From assembly GCA_950295325.1 (NCBI GenBank), contig OX485803.1, positions 8,186,001 through 8,250,000 on the forward strand: 64,000 bases of DNA, in the 5' to 3' direction. The position numbers and the translations under genes were made by a program. Positions within the stretch are counted from its first letter, which is position 1. Each line of letters opens with the position of its first letter. Below, piece by piece: positions 46,762 to 58,876 of this stretch. The DNA comes from Polytrichum commune (taxonomy: Eukaryota; Streptophyta; Polytrichopsida; Polytrichales; Polytrichaceae). The notes below the pieces were generated by a model. That model was given only the letters and a program-made list of their open reading frames with translations. It did not search any database and was not told where the DNA came from.

Positions 46762-47113
46762 CCGGGCTATTTCACATTTGTGTTTGGCTGGGCCCCACCC
46801 CTCTCACGCCTCCTGCACTGCCCAGTCTTTTTGCCCGCACGTGCGTGGGAACTCTTTCTCGTTGGGAACCAAAGTGACAATACCCGGTCACTTAAGCCAT
46901 TAAGCTCCTTTGGCATGTGAAGGAACTCCATCAATCAACTTGGGAATAATGAAAGTGATGTCAACTTGAATATTTGTAATTTTCACCAGGTATTGTCACA
47001 TTGGTTCCCAACGAAGAGGAGTTCTCACGCAGGGTGCGGGCAGGATGACCGGGCAATGAAGGAGGCGTGGGAGGGGAGGACCCCAACCAAACACATATGT
47101 GATTTAGCCCAGG
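46762..47113. mobile_element. Foldback element with ~128-bp arms
   Basis: Arms 46762-46888 and 46985-47113 are reverse complements at roughly four in five positions throughout. Landmarks: GGGCTATTTCACAT against ATGTGATTTAGCCC, CACGCCTCCTGCA against TGAAGGAGGCGTG, CGTTGGGAACCAA against TTGGTTCCCAACG. The spacer is about 96 bp. No frame. Confidence 0.82.
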
Positions 47114-47404
47114 ACAAGAATTAGTTGTGAACATAGAGAAGCCAAAATTCTTCAATAAATAACTTCAATATTAGAGGGGATTACCAACTTTGGGTCATGG
47201 GGGATAAGGGTTGTGGCGAACCAACCCGTACACTAGTTCCTTGGAGGCAAGGATTTAGGCATCCAACAAAGAACGAGTGTATGGGTTGGCTTGCCCAAAT
47301 TGGAGATAAGGCAGGCAGATGGGCACTTGTGCATCGATGTTTGGGAAGGTTTTTGGACACAATCCGTCAAAATCCTAGCATTTCCAAATTCAACCGGGGT
47401 TAAC

Positions 47405-47540
47405 TTACATGTCATGATCTTTCGGGTTTTTTCTTTATCAATGTGAGGTACATACATTGTATAGATTCCTCTTAAACGATGGGTTAATTTTCCTTGAAGT
47501 TTTAACTGGTCATTTCCCAAACTCAACTGGTTCATCTGTA
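47405..47540 (-). repeat. Dispersed repeat family D3, minus-strand copy
   Basis: ATAGATTCCTCTTAAACGAT, CTTGAAGTTTTAACTGGTCA and AAACTCAACTGGTTCATCTG are collinear with 60440-60530. Confidence 0.7.
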
Positions 47541-48324
47541 ATAACTAGAGTAGTGGGTCAGCTCAGCTCAGCTCAGTTCTCCCCCTTCATTGTGGCACAT
47601 AAGAAGTTAGTGGTGGTGGGCACATAGTAGTTAGTTATATTAGGGCATCATCTGTACTCGTGGGGAAATTTTATTTTATTTTATGAGTGGATATGTTAGT
47701 GTAGCTAGGTTGCCCCAAATTTCAGGGTTCGGACACAAACAAGACAAGGCCAAATTTAGGGTGTAGTATGGGGTTTACCACGTGTTTCCCATAAATATAG
47801 AAATCCTCCCTTTAACGCCTACCAACATTCTCTCCTGGGGCCCAATAACCTCCAAGCTCCAACAAGCCTCTCTTTTGGCCTTTTGGGCTCAAGGACAAAA
47901 TATCCCTAGCCTCCATCCCTCGCAGGAAAAGCTTCCGCCGGCCAATGAAACCGCACAACCAGCCCCTGCTACTCTAGGTGTCTACAAGAGGCGCCTATCC
48001 CCGCTCACCACCCCATTAGCACTCTATAGGGTACCTCAATTTCGATCAACTCGGGACTCAATTTCGATCAAGTTGGAATCAATAAAGTCGTGACATGTTC
48101 CCAGTTTGGAGTGCTAGAGTGAGGAGGGATGAGTGGTTTAAATGAGCGGTTAGGGTAGACTCTAGACGTTGGTAATATGTTGAGGTCAACTTTTGGCTTC
48201 AAAAATTCATAGTAACCTCAATTCCAGGAATAAAATGATCGAAATATTTGCAGTCCTCCTAATTTCTATCTCGCTAGGTGGGAAACATTGGCACCGCCTT
48301 ATACTTCTCCAGAGTTGGCGCATC
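47541..48324. other. Intergenic with (GCTCA)n
   Basis: A short CTCAG/GCTCA repeat lies at 47558-47577. A 103-codon frame at 47782-48093 has no recognised motif. Confidence 0.45.
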
Positions 48325-48540
48325 GTCTCTTAAATGATCGGTTATGGGCGCCTCTACTCTATATACGAAGCGGTTGAGTTTGAGAAACAACCGGTTGAAG
48401 TTGAAGACTTTAGAAAAATTACCGATCGTTTTAGAGGAATCTATAAAAGACACCACCCATTTAATAATAAAAAAGCCAAAAGATGTCAACATTGTGTAAT
48501 CGGTTGGACTTGGAAACACTAGGAACTTGACCGATTATGC
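48325..48540 (+). repeat. Dispersed repeat family D3, plus-strand copy with open frame
   Basis: Its 62-codon frame (48334-48522) contains EFEKQPVEVEDFRKITDRFR then GIYKR. The minus-strand copy at 60375-60578 reads EFKKQPVEVRDFMRITDHFR then GIYRR. The frame is shared across two diverged copies. Confidence 0.75.
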
Positions 48541-49373
48541 CCAACAGAGCAGTTACATATCCCCCCCCCCAAAAGAAAGTATAATTTGTGTGTTGTTGAC
48601 AGTGATGAGCATATTCCACTTCCTAAAAGCCTTAGTGAGCCACTGTTTTTGCCCTTCCCTTCTTTTATGACTTCAAGTTTACACTTCAATCCAAAAGCTT
48701 TGATCACTTGAGACCCTGAATGATGCTTAACCCTTAACAAACATGGGGTCTTAATATACAACTGTATACAAAATTTATATGGGCCTCACCAAATTTGAAA
48801 ATCATAATTTGTATATTTATGGGTGTGAAAAGCTTATTCTATATATTGTTTCATGTCAAGGTAAAATAAAAGTATGCTCATACTCGACATTACATATCAT
48901 AACACAATGTATGTATAAATATTGAAGGGCACCCCATGCTATGTATTCAAACTAAAATCTTCACTAACATCAAGGTATTTAACTGATGTGGAAAGTGCAC
49001 TTGATTGATTCTAGATAGGGCCACTTTTAACATAGATTAGCTTAAATTGAAATACATGTTTATTGTGCATGAAGAGGCCCACTTGAGCCTCTCGGATGCT
49101 TAAAGGCTATATCATGTAAATGCTCAAAATGAAACGAAATTAAATTTAACAAATGTGTAGAGGGGTTGGTGCAATTGAAAAGATGATAGAATTTTGACAT
49201 TGTGATTTAGATCTTATTAATGAAAGTCAAGGTTACTTTGTGACCTAAAGTGGTTACTAATTAGCACACCCCCCCCCCCCGCGCGTGCGCAGGCATGGTA
49301 GGGGGGATTGTAGACAACGCTAAGCATTGACTTTGTCTCATTCAAACATATCATTAATGGTTACTATGGAGTA
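48541..49373. other. Intergenic with two poly-C tracts
   Basis: Ten C at 48561-48570 and twelve C at 49269-49280, the latter followed by GCGCGTGCGC. Confidence 0.5.
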
Positions 49374-51207
49374 CCATTCTCCCCCTTTAATATGACACGT
49401 TTGGTCACACAAGAAAGTGTCATATTATCCGAATGTTGTGTAGCACATAGTATGACATTTTGGTGTCAAATGTTGTACTATCAAGGTTTTCAAGCGAATG
49501 GCCTATTTCAATGTACAATGTCTTTTGTATACACAATAAAGGTACATAAGTATGAAAGAATACTTATATTAAAGAAATATGCTTACATCGTCACATAATA
49601 TAGAGTTTAAATATATATAGTCCCATGTCGATATCTTCACCATATATCACACTACGAAAGTAAGAATCTATTGTCTTCTATTGATGTTTGTTGATGTTGG
49701 AAATTAACACATTGTTCAATTTATCCATAAAAGATTGTATGTTCCTCACATCCACAACTGCAAACTCCAGAGGATGCTCCACTGCGAAATTTGATAGTAA
49801 TTGCGCATACTCACAAGCTTGAGGACGCTTGACTATTGGTATTGGCAGGTCATCCACATCATTCCCCTCCATTAGCTCTTCATTTTAAATCTAAATCCAC
49901 ATGGATTTCTCTACCCCATGCCAAATCCACCAACTCAATCATGTTGTACTTTGCATTAACAATTTCCTCTCTTGCCAATTGCACATATTTTTCAATAGGA
50001 ATATCTCCACTTCCAAGATTCAAAGAGGGAATGAGACTTGCCAATTCATTTTGCTGCTTCTTTCATTCTCAATTTCTCACATTCATCATCCATGGCAAAT
50101 CCGACACTTTGATATGCAAGTATAATCTTGGACATCCTCCAGTTGTTTCGTAAAATTTGGGGATTCATCTCTCTCCACACTTGAGAGCATTGCATGATAG
50201 CTTTGCCTTACATTAGGCACTATTTTTCTCAAGTCATGGTGAGTATTAAAAGAATCAAATTAATAGAGAACGCATTCCAAAAGCTTCTTCTTATACAAAA
50301 TTTTGGATGAGGCAATGATTCCTTGATCCAAGGGTTGTACCACATTAGGTGGTAAGAAAAAATAAGTAATATTGCTGAACTTCAAGGTTGAAAACCAATT
50401 GATTCACCCCTACCAACATACTTAAGGGAATGTGTAGCATAATTGTCCATAACCAAAAGTCCCTTCCACTTTTGAGATTTGAAATGTGCATTATCGTCCA
50501 ACTTCCTAATACATTTGATGTCATCTAGGCCTTTTGGATTACAAACCACCACATATAATATTTGGCAACCACCTTTTAAATTATATTGGGTGTAGAAATT
50601 TTTTAATTATCACATGTTTTAATTTGCCAATGTATGTTATGTTTACAACAAGAGCAAGAGGGAGACGGTTATTCTAAATTTTGCGCATCGCATGAACTTC
50701 TCCATGCTCTAGTGTCTGGGTTGGTTGGGCATAATTAGATAAAGCAATCTCATCCATGTTGTAAACATCTTTTGGTGCCATAACCAATGCAAAGGAGGTC
50801 AATGCTTGCCAAATTGTGTGCGAAGTTATTTTGTGTGCGGATGTGGTCATCAACACCAAAATTGTTGAAATTATAATTGAAATGAATGGCATCGGCTACT
50901 CAAGACTACCGACACCTCCAGAGCCAAGAAATCAAAGAGTGACATGGCCAAATCTAGAAGTACAAGTCAACAAGGAGTGTTATTTCACCATGTACTCCCC
51001 GATCCCAAGGCAGATCCTTAATGTGGGTCCCACCACATGTGGCCATTGATTACCTCTATTATATGACAAATCAAGCCTAAAAATGTCGTATTACGAGCGT
51101 CATATCGTAATATTGGGACAATTAACACTAGAAAGTTTGGTCGATGGGAATACGTCCTATAATCGAGGTGTCGTATTATCAAGGGTCATATTATCGGGGT
51201 TAGACTG
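49374..51207 (-). mobile_element. Degenerate pogo/Tigger-like DNA transposon
   Basis: The right end, read inward on the minus strand, is CAGTCTAACCCCGATAATAT. The left end (CCATTCTCCCCCTTTAATAT) is a decayed inverted partner, about 14 of 23 positions. TA flanks both ends, as expected for this superfamily. Subterminal GTCGTATTA/GGTCATATTA repeats lie at the right end. The interior holds a broken DDE transposase on the minus strand. Confidence 0.78.
49678..50892 (-). pseudogene. pogo/Tigger-type DDE transposase, multiply broken
   Basis: Three pieces in the right order give the DDE_1 signature. KDVYNMDEIAL carries the first Asp (50752-50754). KWKGLLVMDNYATHSL carries the second (50445-50447), about 102 codons later. 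FFLPPNVVQPLDQGI carries the third (50336-50338), about 36 codons on. Between the first two lie NNRLPLALVV and FKRWLPN, typical of the fold. The PPN..QPLDQG loop lacks the three residues usually found (TSV). A stop follows MRKI near 50674, and the frame shifts between the second and third Asp. The C-terminal frame (49678-49872) reads VRNIQSFMDKLN. The N-terminal CENP-B-type DNA-binding region is missing, since only about 300 bp separate the first piece from the inverted repeat. Confidence 0.85.
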
Positions 51208-52095
51208 TATGTAGCTGTGACCAGAAAAAAGGTATTGAAATAGAGTCATTGACATAATTATGCCTCCTTCACACTAAAGAGGTTGGAAACTAAAAATTGA
51301 GATCTCAGGAAAAAATGAGCCTTCCACTGGTCGGTGAGCCTCATACACATGGTTTTTTTTTGTTTTTTTTTGGTATAGTGTCCACTTTAAACTTGAGCTT
51401 TCAACTAAGAGAAAGTGAAATGTTCATCAAGTGTATACTATTGATAAGGTCTTTGGATGGATTCCATGTGGAATAACTATGACAAGCTCTTGATCATCTT
51501 TTTGAGGAGTTCTTGGTCAAAATCCTAAGCCACCTCACATATGTCACTTAGGAATGTCAAGATTTCTAACTCTTGTTTGCGGTCTTCAAGCAAGTGGCTA
51601 TTTAGTTGTTCTTTAATGTGTCATGAATTCACCTATCTTTAGTATCACCCCCCTTTTTAAAATCTCGCTTTGATCGTGATCACTTTACACTTGCTCAAAC
51701 TAATGGGAAGGCTAGGGGGGGAAGGGTACTTGTGATCCACTACAAAACAAGGTGCAACAAATAAATGTATTTATTTAAGGTTTTAGATTGAAACATTGAT
51801 ATTAATAGAAACTAAGGTATTGGAAATCCATTGTAGATATATACTATACATATTAATAATAGTATTCATTTGATACGAGGAATATCCCATGCATGTTACA
51901 TACAATATTTTATACTCCACCTCCCCTAGTGGAACTAAAGAGAGCTTAAGGATTGATGAAGCACTGAAGTTTGAGCTTTGGATAAGAGTTTGTCGAATCC
52001 AAGATACCATAATCCCATACATTTGCAAGTTAATCACGCTCCCAACTCGAGTTGAATCTAGTGTGGAGGGCCCCCACTCTTACTACCCTACACAT
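51208..52095. other. No feature seen
   Basis: T-rich near 51352-51370; short frames only. Confidence 0.4.
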
Positions 52096-52275
52096 ATGAT
52101 TTAGTGCGACCCACACTATTCATCATTGACCCACACTATTCATCATCGACCCACATTATTCGTCTTGCAATCACTGGGTGACAACGAGAGGGAGTGTCAT
52201 ATGACACTTGATGCTACGTGGCAAATCTAAGTACCACCCCCACTAACATGGCACACCAATCTTAATGCCCAACTA
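52096..52275 (+). repeat. Dispersed repeat family D2 copy
   Basis: Three tandem GACCCACACTATTCATCAT-type words, then CACTGGGTGACAAC, GAGAGGGAGTGTCATATGAC, ACTTGATGCTACGTGGCAA and ATGGCACACCAATCTTAATG. Matched by 57620-57785 and, reversed, 29325-29475. Confidence 0.75.
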
Positions 52276-53975
52276 TATCACGTAGGTTTTGTCCCGCCCC
52301 ATGTGGCCCATTTTATCAAGGCATCGGATGCTCCTTGGAGATCGTTGAGCACATACCTAGTTGTCAAGGGGCGAGATGATCCGGTCCACGTTGTTTTGGT
52401 GCCAATAAATAATTGTATGAAAAGGGCATGGGAGACGCTCCAAGATATCGAGGTGAGGAAATATTGTATCCCTTGCCAAACGCTTGGGTATGCGGGCCAA
52501 TATAAGGTAAGTCAAGTTGAGTCGAGGTCCGACGATTACTATTGCTACATAACGAGCCCTTTGGGGTTAATTGTTATGAAGGGACGAGGGGCCCACAAGT
52601 CCCCCACAAGTGTGGAGGGGTGGGCCGTCCCTAAGCTAGCTACACTAAACATGATATTTAGTGGCACGTACTATTTGGAATTATGCAATGCTATTTCTAC
52701 ATTTTACTGTGTATCTCAATATTCTACCAACAAATGCTAAACTGGTAGTGTGGACTATCATAGAACACCAAGAACTTCACTTGGTAAAGACCTACATCAA
52801 TCAATGGTAAGAAGATAGAGCATGTTGTAAATCCAAATCGTAAGTGACACTAACTATCATGTTGTGGTGTAGCTTATGTACTAGCCCCACAAAATGCTAA
52901 TAAGATATCGGGATTCTCATGTGTTCCAGGCTAGGGTGGCACAAACTCAGATTAGAATACGCTTGGTAATTTGGCACCAAGGGGCACACGATTCCATGCA
53001 TCATCGTTTGTGGGGATATGCAAACTCCTCAAAGGACCCCGTCTCGGCCAACCCGGAACCGCCACCTAGGTCCCAAGGAAGGCCCCACTCCGGAGTGTAC
53101 GAACTTTGCAGTCGGGGATCGAACTCCTTGTGGCCAATCGGGACTCAAAAGCGGGTGAATATTCGCTTCCCCCGGTGAGTGAGTTGGCTAGCTATCGGGC
53201 ACACTTGGGTTTGTAGGGAGCAAGGGAATTTGGACAAACAACATGACAAAGGGAGGGTGGTTTTATATGCCAAGTGTGTGTGTGCATATCTATATATATA
53301 TGCATTGCTTATAGAGTGCACAAGCCTTGGTATAAGAAACGGTTGTTGGCTAGTGTATTCCCGGGGCGCCCGATACTAATAACAACCACTACTACTACTC
53401 CTACTCCTACTCGAACATTTGAAAACCCGGCCCCGGTGCCACCCAAAGTCACCGGCCATGACTGTAGAGTGTGCCGCCTTAAAGTAAATAGTTTCGGCAT
53501 CGCCTTTGAAGCCGACCTCCTAGTTAGTAGGTAGGCTAGCTAGCCCCCACCACCACCCCCACCTAGCCGCAACGGCCCTTACTTACCGTTGGCTTCGAGG
53601 TGCGAGATGAATGGGGTCGCAAAATATCCACACCAAAAGTAGTTTTAGGAACTTCCATGGGGGGGGGAGGTGGCCGGCCAATGTTGGTGTGGGGCCGGAT
53701 TCGGTTCGGCTCCGGCACCGGACCCCAACACACGCACCCACCTTGGCCCAGTCAATGGTTATGTTAGTATTGGTACTTAGAAGCCGGAACGAAGGTTTAT
53801 GAGGCTTATATAACTAACTGCACCCTTGTTGGCTTCCAAACCGTGTTCTTCTGTTACATTCTAAAACCGTGTTCTTCTGTATACAACCAAACCGCCAAAC
53901 TTCACTTTATTCCTCACAGTGGCCCGAAGCCCACACCCATGGCGTAATGCCACGTAGGGTACTTAAGGAGGTCGA
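52276..53975. other. Intergenic; unexplained 145-codon frame; GC-richer 3' half
   Basis: The frame 52303-52740 (+) has no motif I recognise and its length is compatible with chance. 53030-53110 and 53540-53760 are GC-rich. Short tracts: (TA)n near 53291, CTA/CTC triplets at 53385-53412 and 9 G at 53659-53667. Confidence 0.45.
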
Positions 53976-54050
53976 CGACGTGTGTTATTTGGACGCTTTT
54001 TCTCTTCACACCGGTTCACCCGCGTCACTTAGATGTTGTGAATGCCTCCG
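53976..54050 (+). repeat. Dispersed repeat family D1, small fragment
   Basis: ACGTGTGTTATTTGGACGCT then TTTTCTCTTCACAC matches the head of the copies at 5049 and 34032. Confidence 0.5.
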
Positions 54051-54716
54051 TGTGGTCGGGGGCTAGAAAGATCTGGGCCATCGATTGCAATCTGATAGAT
54101 CTAAAAGGTTTCTATGTCGTCCCAGCTGTTGGTTTCTCTTCTCCTCGGGTAGAGCTTGGAAAACTTCACGTTGGATGAAATCTCCACCTCCATCCACTCA
54201 TGAATCTTGGATGAAACATTTAAAACGAACTCCTTCAGTAAAAGACTTGTGGAGGAGATGATGCCAACGGGGGGGGGGGGAGGTCAAACTCCTACCTATT
54301 CCTTTTGAAAGGTAGAACCAAGTGTACTAGCCATCAACTCCAAGCCCCGTTTGATGGTCAACCTTGAAATGAAATGAAATTCAACCAGTTGTATGAGAGC
54401 ATTTGTGTGGGATTCTGAAGGTTCCCTAAGTTCCCAATTCTTTCTTCATAATTTATGCCAAATTCCGACCTCCAAAGAGATATTCAATAACGATTTATTG
54501 GTTTACTCTAGATGAAATTACCAAATGACTATCCAATCATAGGATGGTTTTGCCATATGTGGGATGAATATGTTGCATGCATGTTATTGGATCAATTCAT
54601 GTGTTTTCATCTATAATATTCATTCCTAGCAATGTAATTGGCTTTTGCACTAGAAAGTCAATAGCTAGTGGAGTTTCCTTGGAGATTCCAAAGGGACAAA
54701 AGAAGAAAAAAAAAAA
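54051..54716. other. Intergenic with poly-G tract
   Basis: Twelve G at 54269-54280. No gene recognised. Confidence 0.45.
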
Positions 54717-54998
54717 AGATTATGGTAATCACCGCCTCATAATTTATGGAGCTCATATGAATATCTCAACCATTATCAAAGTGAAGATTTACATGGTCAT
54801 TAGATGGTCACATAGGTCTCCCCCAATTATATTGACTGCTGTGTTTAGAATGGTTGATCATGTTTAAAGCATGCAATCCAATAGATTTTAGACACATGTA
54901 TTTTCGGTATCCATTCTTGGAGCCACAACAAACTACATTCCACTCAAATATAGGTGTCTAGGTTGTTGTTGTGTTGGAATTAGGCACGTCTATCATAG
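54717..54998 (+). repeat. Dispersed repeat family D1 copy
   Basis: ATTATGGTAATCACCGCCTC, GGAGCTCATATGAATATC, TCAAAGTGAAGATTTACATG, GGTCACATAGGTCTCCC, CAATCCAATAGATTTTAGAC, ACTCAAATATAGGTGTCTAG and GGAATTAGGCACGTCTATC are collinear with 5120-5402. Confidence 0.78.
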
Positions 54999-55269
54999 TG
55001 AATGGTGGACATGTACAACATGGGGAATATTCAAACACCAAACACATTTTGATCTCCCTCCAAATTTGGAGCATTAACTTGGATACTTTGATTTCATTTA
55101 GTGAGATCAATTGGAATAAATCAACAACAAACTTGGGAGGAAACAAATTACTAGACCCTCCGTTATGGGCAACCATGAGTTGATTCCTAGGAACACCTAG
55201 GAATGTATGTGTGTAAGTTATCTATCAGTGTGCGAAATTAATTAAGCTCTTGTGATTAGTGTCCGTTGG

Positions 55270-55600
55270 GTCACAACATAAGATATGTGCCCTATTGTGT
55301 TCACTTCAAACTTCACATATAATTTTGGCCATCAAGTCATATTGGGAATTGTCGCATCGGATTAGTATTGAGAGAGAGAGAGAGAGAGAGAGATTTTTAA
55401 GTGATCACATGGACCCTTCCAATTGTGTTAATTGTTTACGTTAGAATGTTGCCCATGTTTTGAGCACATAGTCCAATCTTCATCATAACGGGCATATGGT
55501 TGGTGTCCGGTCATACACACAAGTGTTGCCATATGCCACTCAAATATAGGCTTCCAAATAGGAAGAGTGACAATACAAGGCATATATACCTTATACAATA
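55270..55600 (+). repeat. Diverged repeat, pair with 11245-11600, with (GA)n tract
   Basis: GTGCCCTATTGTG, GTGATCACATGGACCCTTCC, CATATGCCACTCAAATATAG and GCATATATACCTTATACAAT run parallel to the 11.2-11.6 kb segment. (GA)n at 55368-55393 is a microsatellite. Confidence 0.55.
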
Positions 55601-57339
55601 CCTTGTGGTGCTAATGGACAATTGTTGGTGTCTTTCTTAGTAAACATAATGTGGTCATTGCACCTAGTGCACGTTGATTTTTTTGAATTTGGAGTTTATA
55701 GGTGGTGCATGGATTTTTTTTAATTAAAAAAATAAAGGAGGTTGGGAATTGTTGGGGCAAAGCCTTTACCTGCAAAGTATATGGCATGTTGCATGTGCCA
55801 CATTCGGGCCATCAATGAAAAAATGTGACTGCAGGTTTGTAAAAGATGTATCCACATGACATCACTCAACTCCTTGGCTGCGTTTTGTGGGACTAGATTT
55901 CAAACGAGCATAAATCTCATTTAATTCCAAGATTCCTCATTTATGGGGAGCACTCATGCTGTTCAATGTAGAGTTTTCGACAAGCATATTTAATTTAAAT
56001 TTTTCCTTTTTATCACAACCCCTTTATTTGGAAAGACACCATCATGCAATTGCTTAATAATGTTATGCAAATCTCATGGAAATTTGTAAAGATTTATTAA
56101 AAGGTCTTTATAAAACACTCATTATTTATTCATAGTTTGGCAGCTCATAAACGTGAGTGCTACACAACTATTCCATACTAACATCGCCCCCTTTTCCTCC
56201 ACCAAAAACGATAACTTTTGTCTTTTTTTTTTCCATTGCTTTGGTGTAAATAAATAAGTAAAAGTAACGCCCGTATTCAGGTACCAGCATGAATGTGAGT
56301 CCGTTAGCCATATGTTGTTCACGGTTAACCATGATACGATTGCATTGGTGTACCTAAAACCTTGTGCCATGTTGTCTTATTTTGTATCCTCCCGAAGCAA
56401 TACTTGAACCTTCTTAAATCTACAAAAGGGTTGCACTTGCACAACCATAACAGAAATCCATTTATTTTCCACACTTCATGCTCATGGCATCTCAACCGTC
56501 AGTTTTCTCTAAAAGCGATAAGGTCATCGTCAACAGGTTCCTAAAGATACTCAATTGAATTCACTCAGTTCCTAAAGACACTGGAATTAATTAATCACTA
56601 AAACCAATTCCAGTAAATACATTTCATAAATAACCACATATGGATACTTGTGAAAGTAGAAGGCATTACCTAAAATATTATAACATATACATACTAAATC
56701 TACACATTAATTTAAGTGTCATTTTAAAATGACAAAGACAATTTCAAATGGTAAGCCACAAAAATTATAACCTCAATGTTAATGAGGATTTTGTAATGTT
56801 TTTGACTTCCAAGTTAATTACGTGCTTCATTGATGGTTTCACTTCCAGAATGAAATCCCAATCAATTGCTTATTTACTAATTGGGAGTGCACTTATATAT
56901 TGAATTTAGACCTTGAAGGTGAAGTGCACTCAATATGGGATTTGTAGTCAAGCAACCTTCAAGAATGCAAGGGCAATGTTTTTTTTCCGAAGTCGGGCGG
57001 GACGGGCGGCAGTTTTCGGTTGGGTTCAGAAATTTCTTTGTAGGGTTGTCCCAGCCCGGATCTAACACCCCCGAAAGTTCGTGAGGGGGTGTTGTAACGT
57101 CCTCCATTTTTGAGCAAAAGTGAGCTTGAGCATTTAGAGACTTATAGGGAGGAAGGATAGAGTATTTGATGATTTTTTGAGTATGGTTTCAACTTTCAAC
57201 ATCGAGGATGAGGATGGAAACATATTTACCTACAATGTGTTGAAGAAATCTGATGACGTTTTGAATGTTGGATATAAGTTAGGATTTGTTGAGGGAGTTT
57301 AGTTGGTTAAATGGTGGGTGTACACATAGGGACAAAGAG
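55601..57339. other. Intergenic, no gene seen
   Basis: 56262-56345 is the partner of the repeat at 36630-36715. 57064-57093 is a small perfect hairpin (AACACCCCC...GGGGGTGTT, 12-nt loop). No coding evidence. Confidence 0.45.
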
Positions 57340-57600
57340 GATGATCCCATACCTCTTATCCATCCACAATAGAAACTTGGACCCCCTTACATATTTGTGG
57401 TTGACTCATCTTAATCAATTTGGACTAGACTAATTTGGGGGTTTGTAAATCTGATTATGATGTTAAATCAACTAAAAATAACAACATCTGGGATGCATAC
57501 TATTCTAGGGTTTTTATCTTGGATGAATGAAAGGTATGTTCATATGCAATAATATCCTCTCTCCTATAAATAACTCAATAAATCCCAACATGAAGGGTGA
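57340..57600. repeat. Inverted pair of ~200-bp-family fragments
   Basis: 57350-57440 matches the reverse complement of the 10001-10753 unit (ATACCTCTTATCCATCC, TTGGACCCCC, TTTGTGGTTGA, GGACTAGACTAATTTG). 57505-57600 matches it forward (CTTGGATGAATGAAAGGTAT, CATATGCAATAATATCC, CCCAACATGAAGGGTGATGG). Confidence 0.6.
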
Positions 57601-57619
57601 TGGGGGCGCTACACTAAAC

Positions 57620-57785
57620 ATGTGAAATAATGTGGCCCACATTATTCATCGTGGACCCACAAAAGTTATGCAAGCATTGGGTGAAGGGTGCAACTAGAGA
57701 GGGTGTCGTCGACACTTGGTGCTATGTGACAAGTCATGAAGCCCACTTTACTTAGCATGACACGTCAATTTTAATGCTACTACAA
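57620..57785 (+). repeat. Dispersed repeat family D2 copy
   Basis: GTGGCCCACATTATTCATC, GCATTGGGTGAAGG, CAACTAGAGAGGGTGTCGTC, GACACTTGGTGCTATGTGAC and CATGACACGTCAATTTTAAT follow the D2 order. Confidence 0.75.
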
Positions 57786-58876
57786 ACTGGAAGTTGAGTG
57801 CATGTTTAGTGTACATGTCATTGCTTGTTGATGGACACCTGAGAGGAGGGGGTTGTATTTAATATACCATGGGAATCTTTTCAATGTCACTTAAACCTTG
57901 CAATTATCCTTAAAAGGTCAACTGGAGGGTGAAACACAAGCAAACACGTTGAGCATTGTAAGGAGCTTTGTTCTAGTATAGCTTGCATCTTTCACGTTAA
58001 AACCTACAAATAAATGCATGTTGAAAAGGGTTTTCCTCCTACTCTTGGCCTCACTCTAGTTTAGTCCCAAGTTTGGTTTATTTTTAGAAAGAAAACGTAG
58101 ATGGAGGTTGGGAGCTACAAGGTTAGTGGGCCCAAGATGTCTATGAATAGGGTGATTTTCGAAACTAAAGATTATTTTTCATGGGTACGTCACTATCTCA
58201 TAGTTTATGTATATATGTGCATCAAAGGATTTTTTTAATTTTTAATTTATTTTTGGTGTGTGTGGGGGGGCTCTATTTATCTAATTTTTTAATACCTTTT
58301 TTTTCTACTCCTACATTGTCCCATTTTCTTGCACCCTTTGGTATCTTGAACTTAAATGTTTTCATTTGAATTTACCTTATGTTAATTCAAAAAATGCCTT
58401 TAATGTTTTGTTTAAAATCACCATATGTGTGGTTTTTTCTAAGTCACCTTTATTAACATGCTTAATAATATAATGCAACTTCATAACATAAGACATGGGT
58501 TGCCTTATGTTACTAAGTATGTTGATAAAGGGTGGAATATAGTAATGACAAGGGATTGAGACACCAAGCAATGATAGGGATACAACATGATGAAACAAGA
58601 ACAAAACTATGAGAACATTATTAAAACAATACAAAAACACTACAAGAAGACTACTAAATGCTCAAGAGTTGAGGTTGTGAGTGGACAAACCTTGTGACCT
58701 CTACAAGTTTTGCACCATCCTAAACACAATACCCTATATGTAGTTCTACCAAAAAAGTAATACATGACATTAGAGGGTACCATATAGTATTTATGATGCA
58801 ATATGTGAATAGAAATGATGCTATATCACATTGAATATTTATCAAAAATAAATCTTGCAAAAATAAAGAGTACCCT
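57786..58876. other. Intergenic, no gene seen
   Basis: The last bases before 58877 are the left target duplication of the hAT-like element. Confidence 0.4.

Noticed and set aside
52303-52740. 145-codon frame
   Set aside because: Length is within chance for 64 kb read in six frames, and no domain was recognised. Left as an unexplained frame.
53095-53130. tRNA-like GGGGATCGAACTCC on the minus strand
   Set aside because: No matching D arm, anticodon arm or acceptor stem at tRNA spacing.
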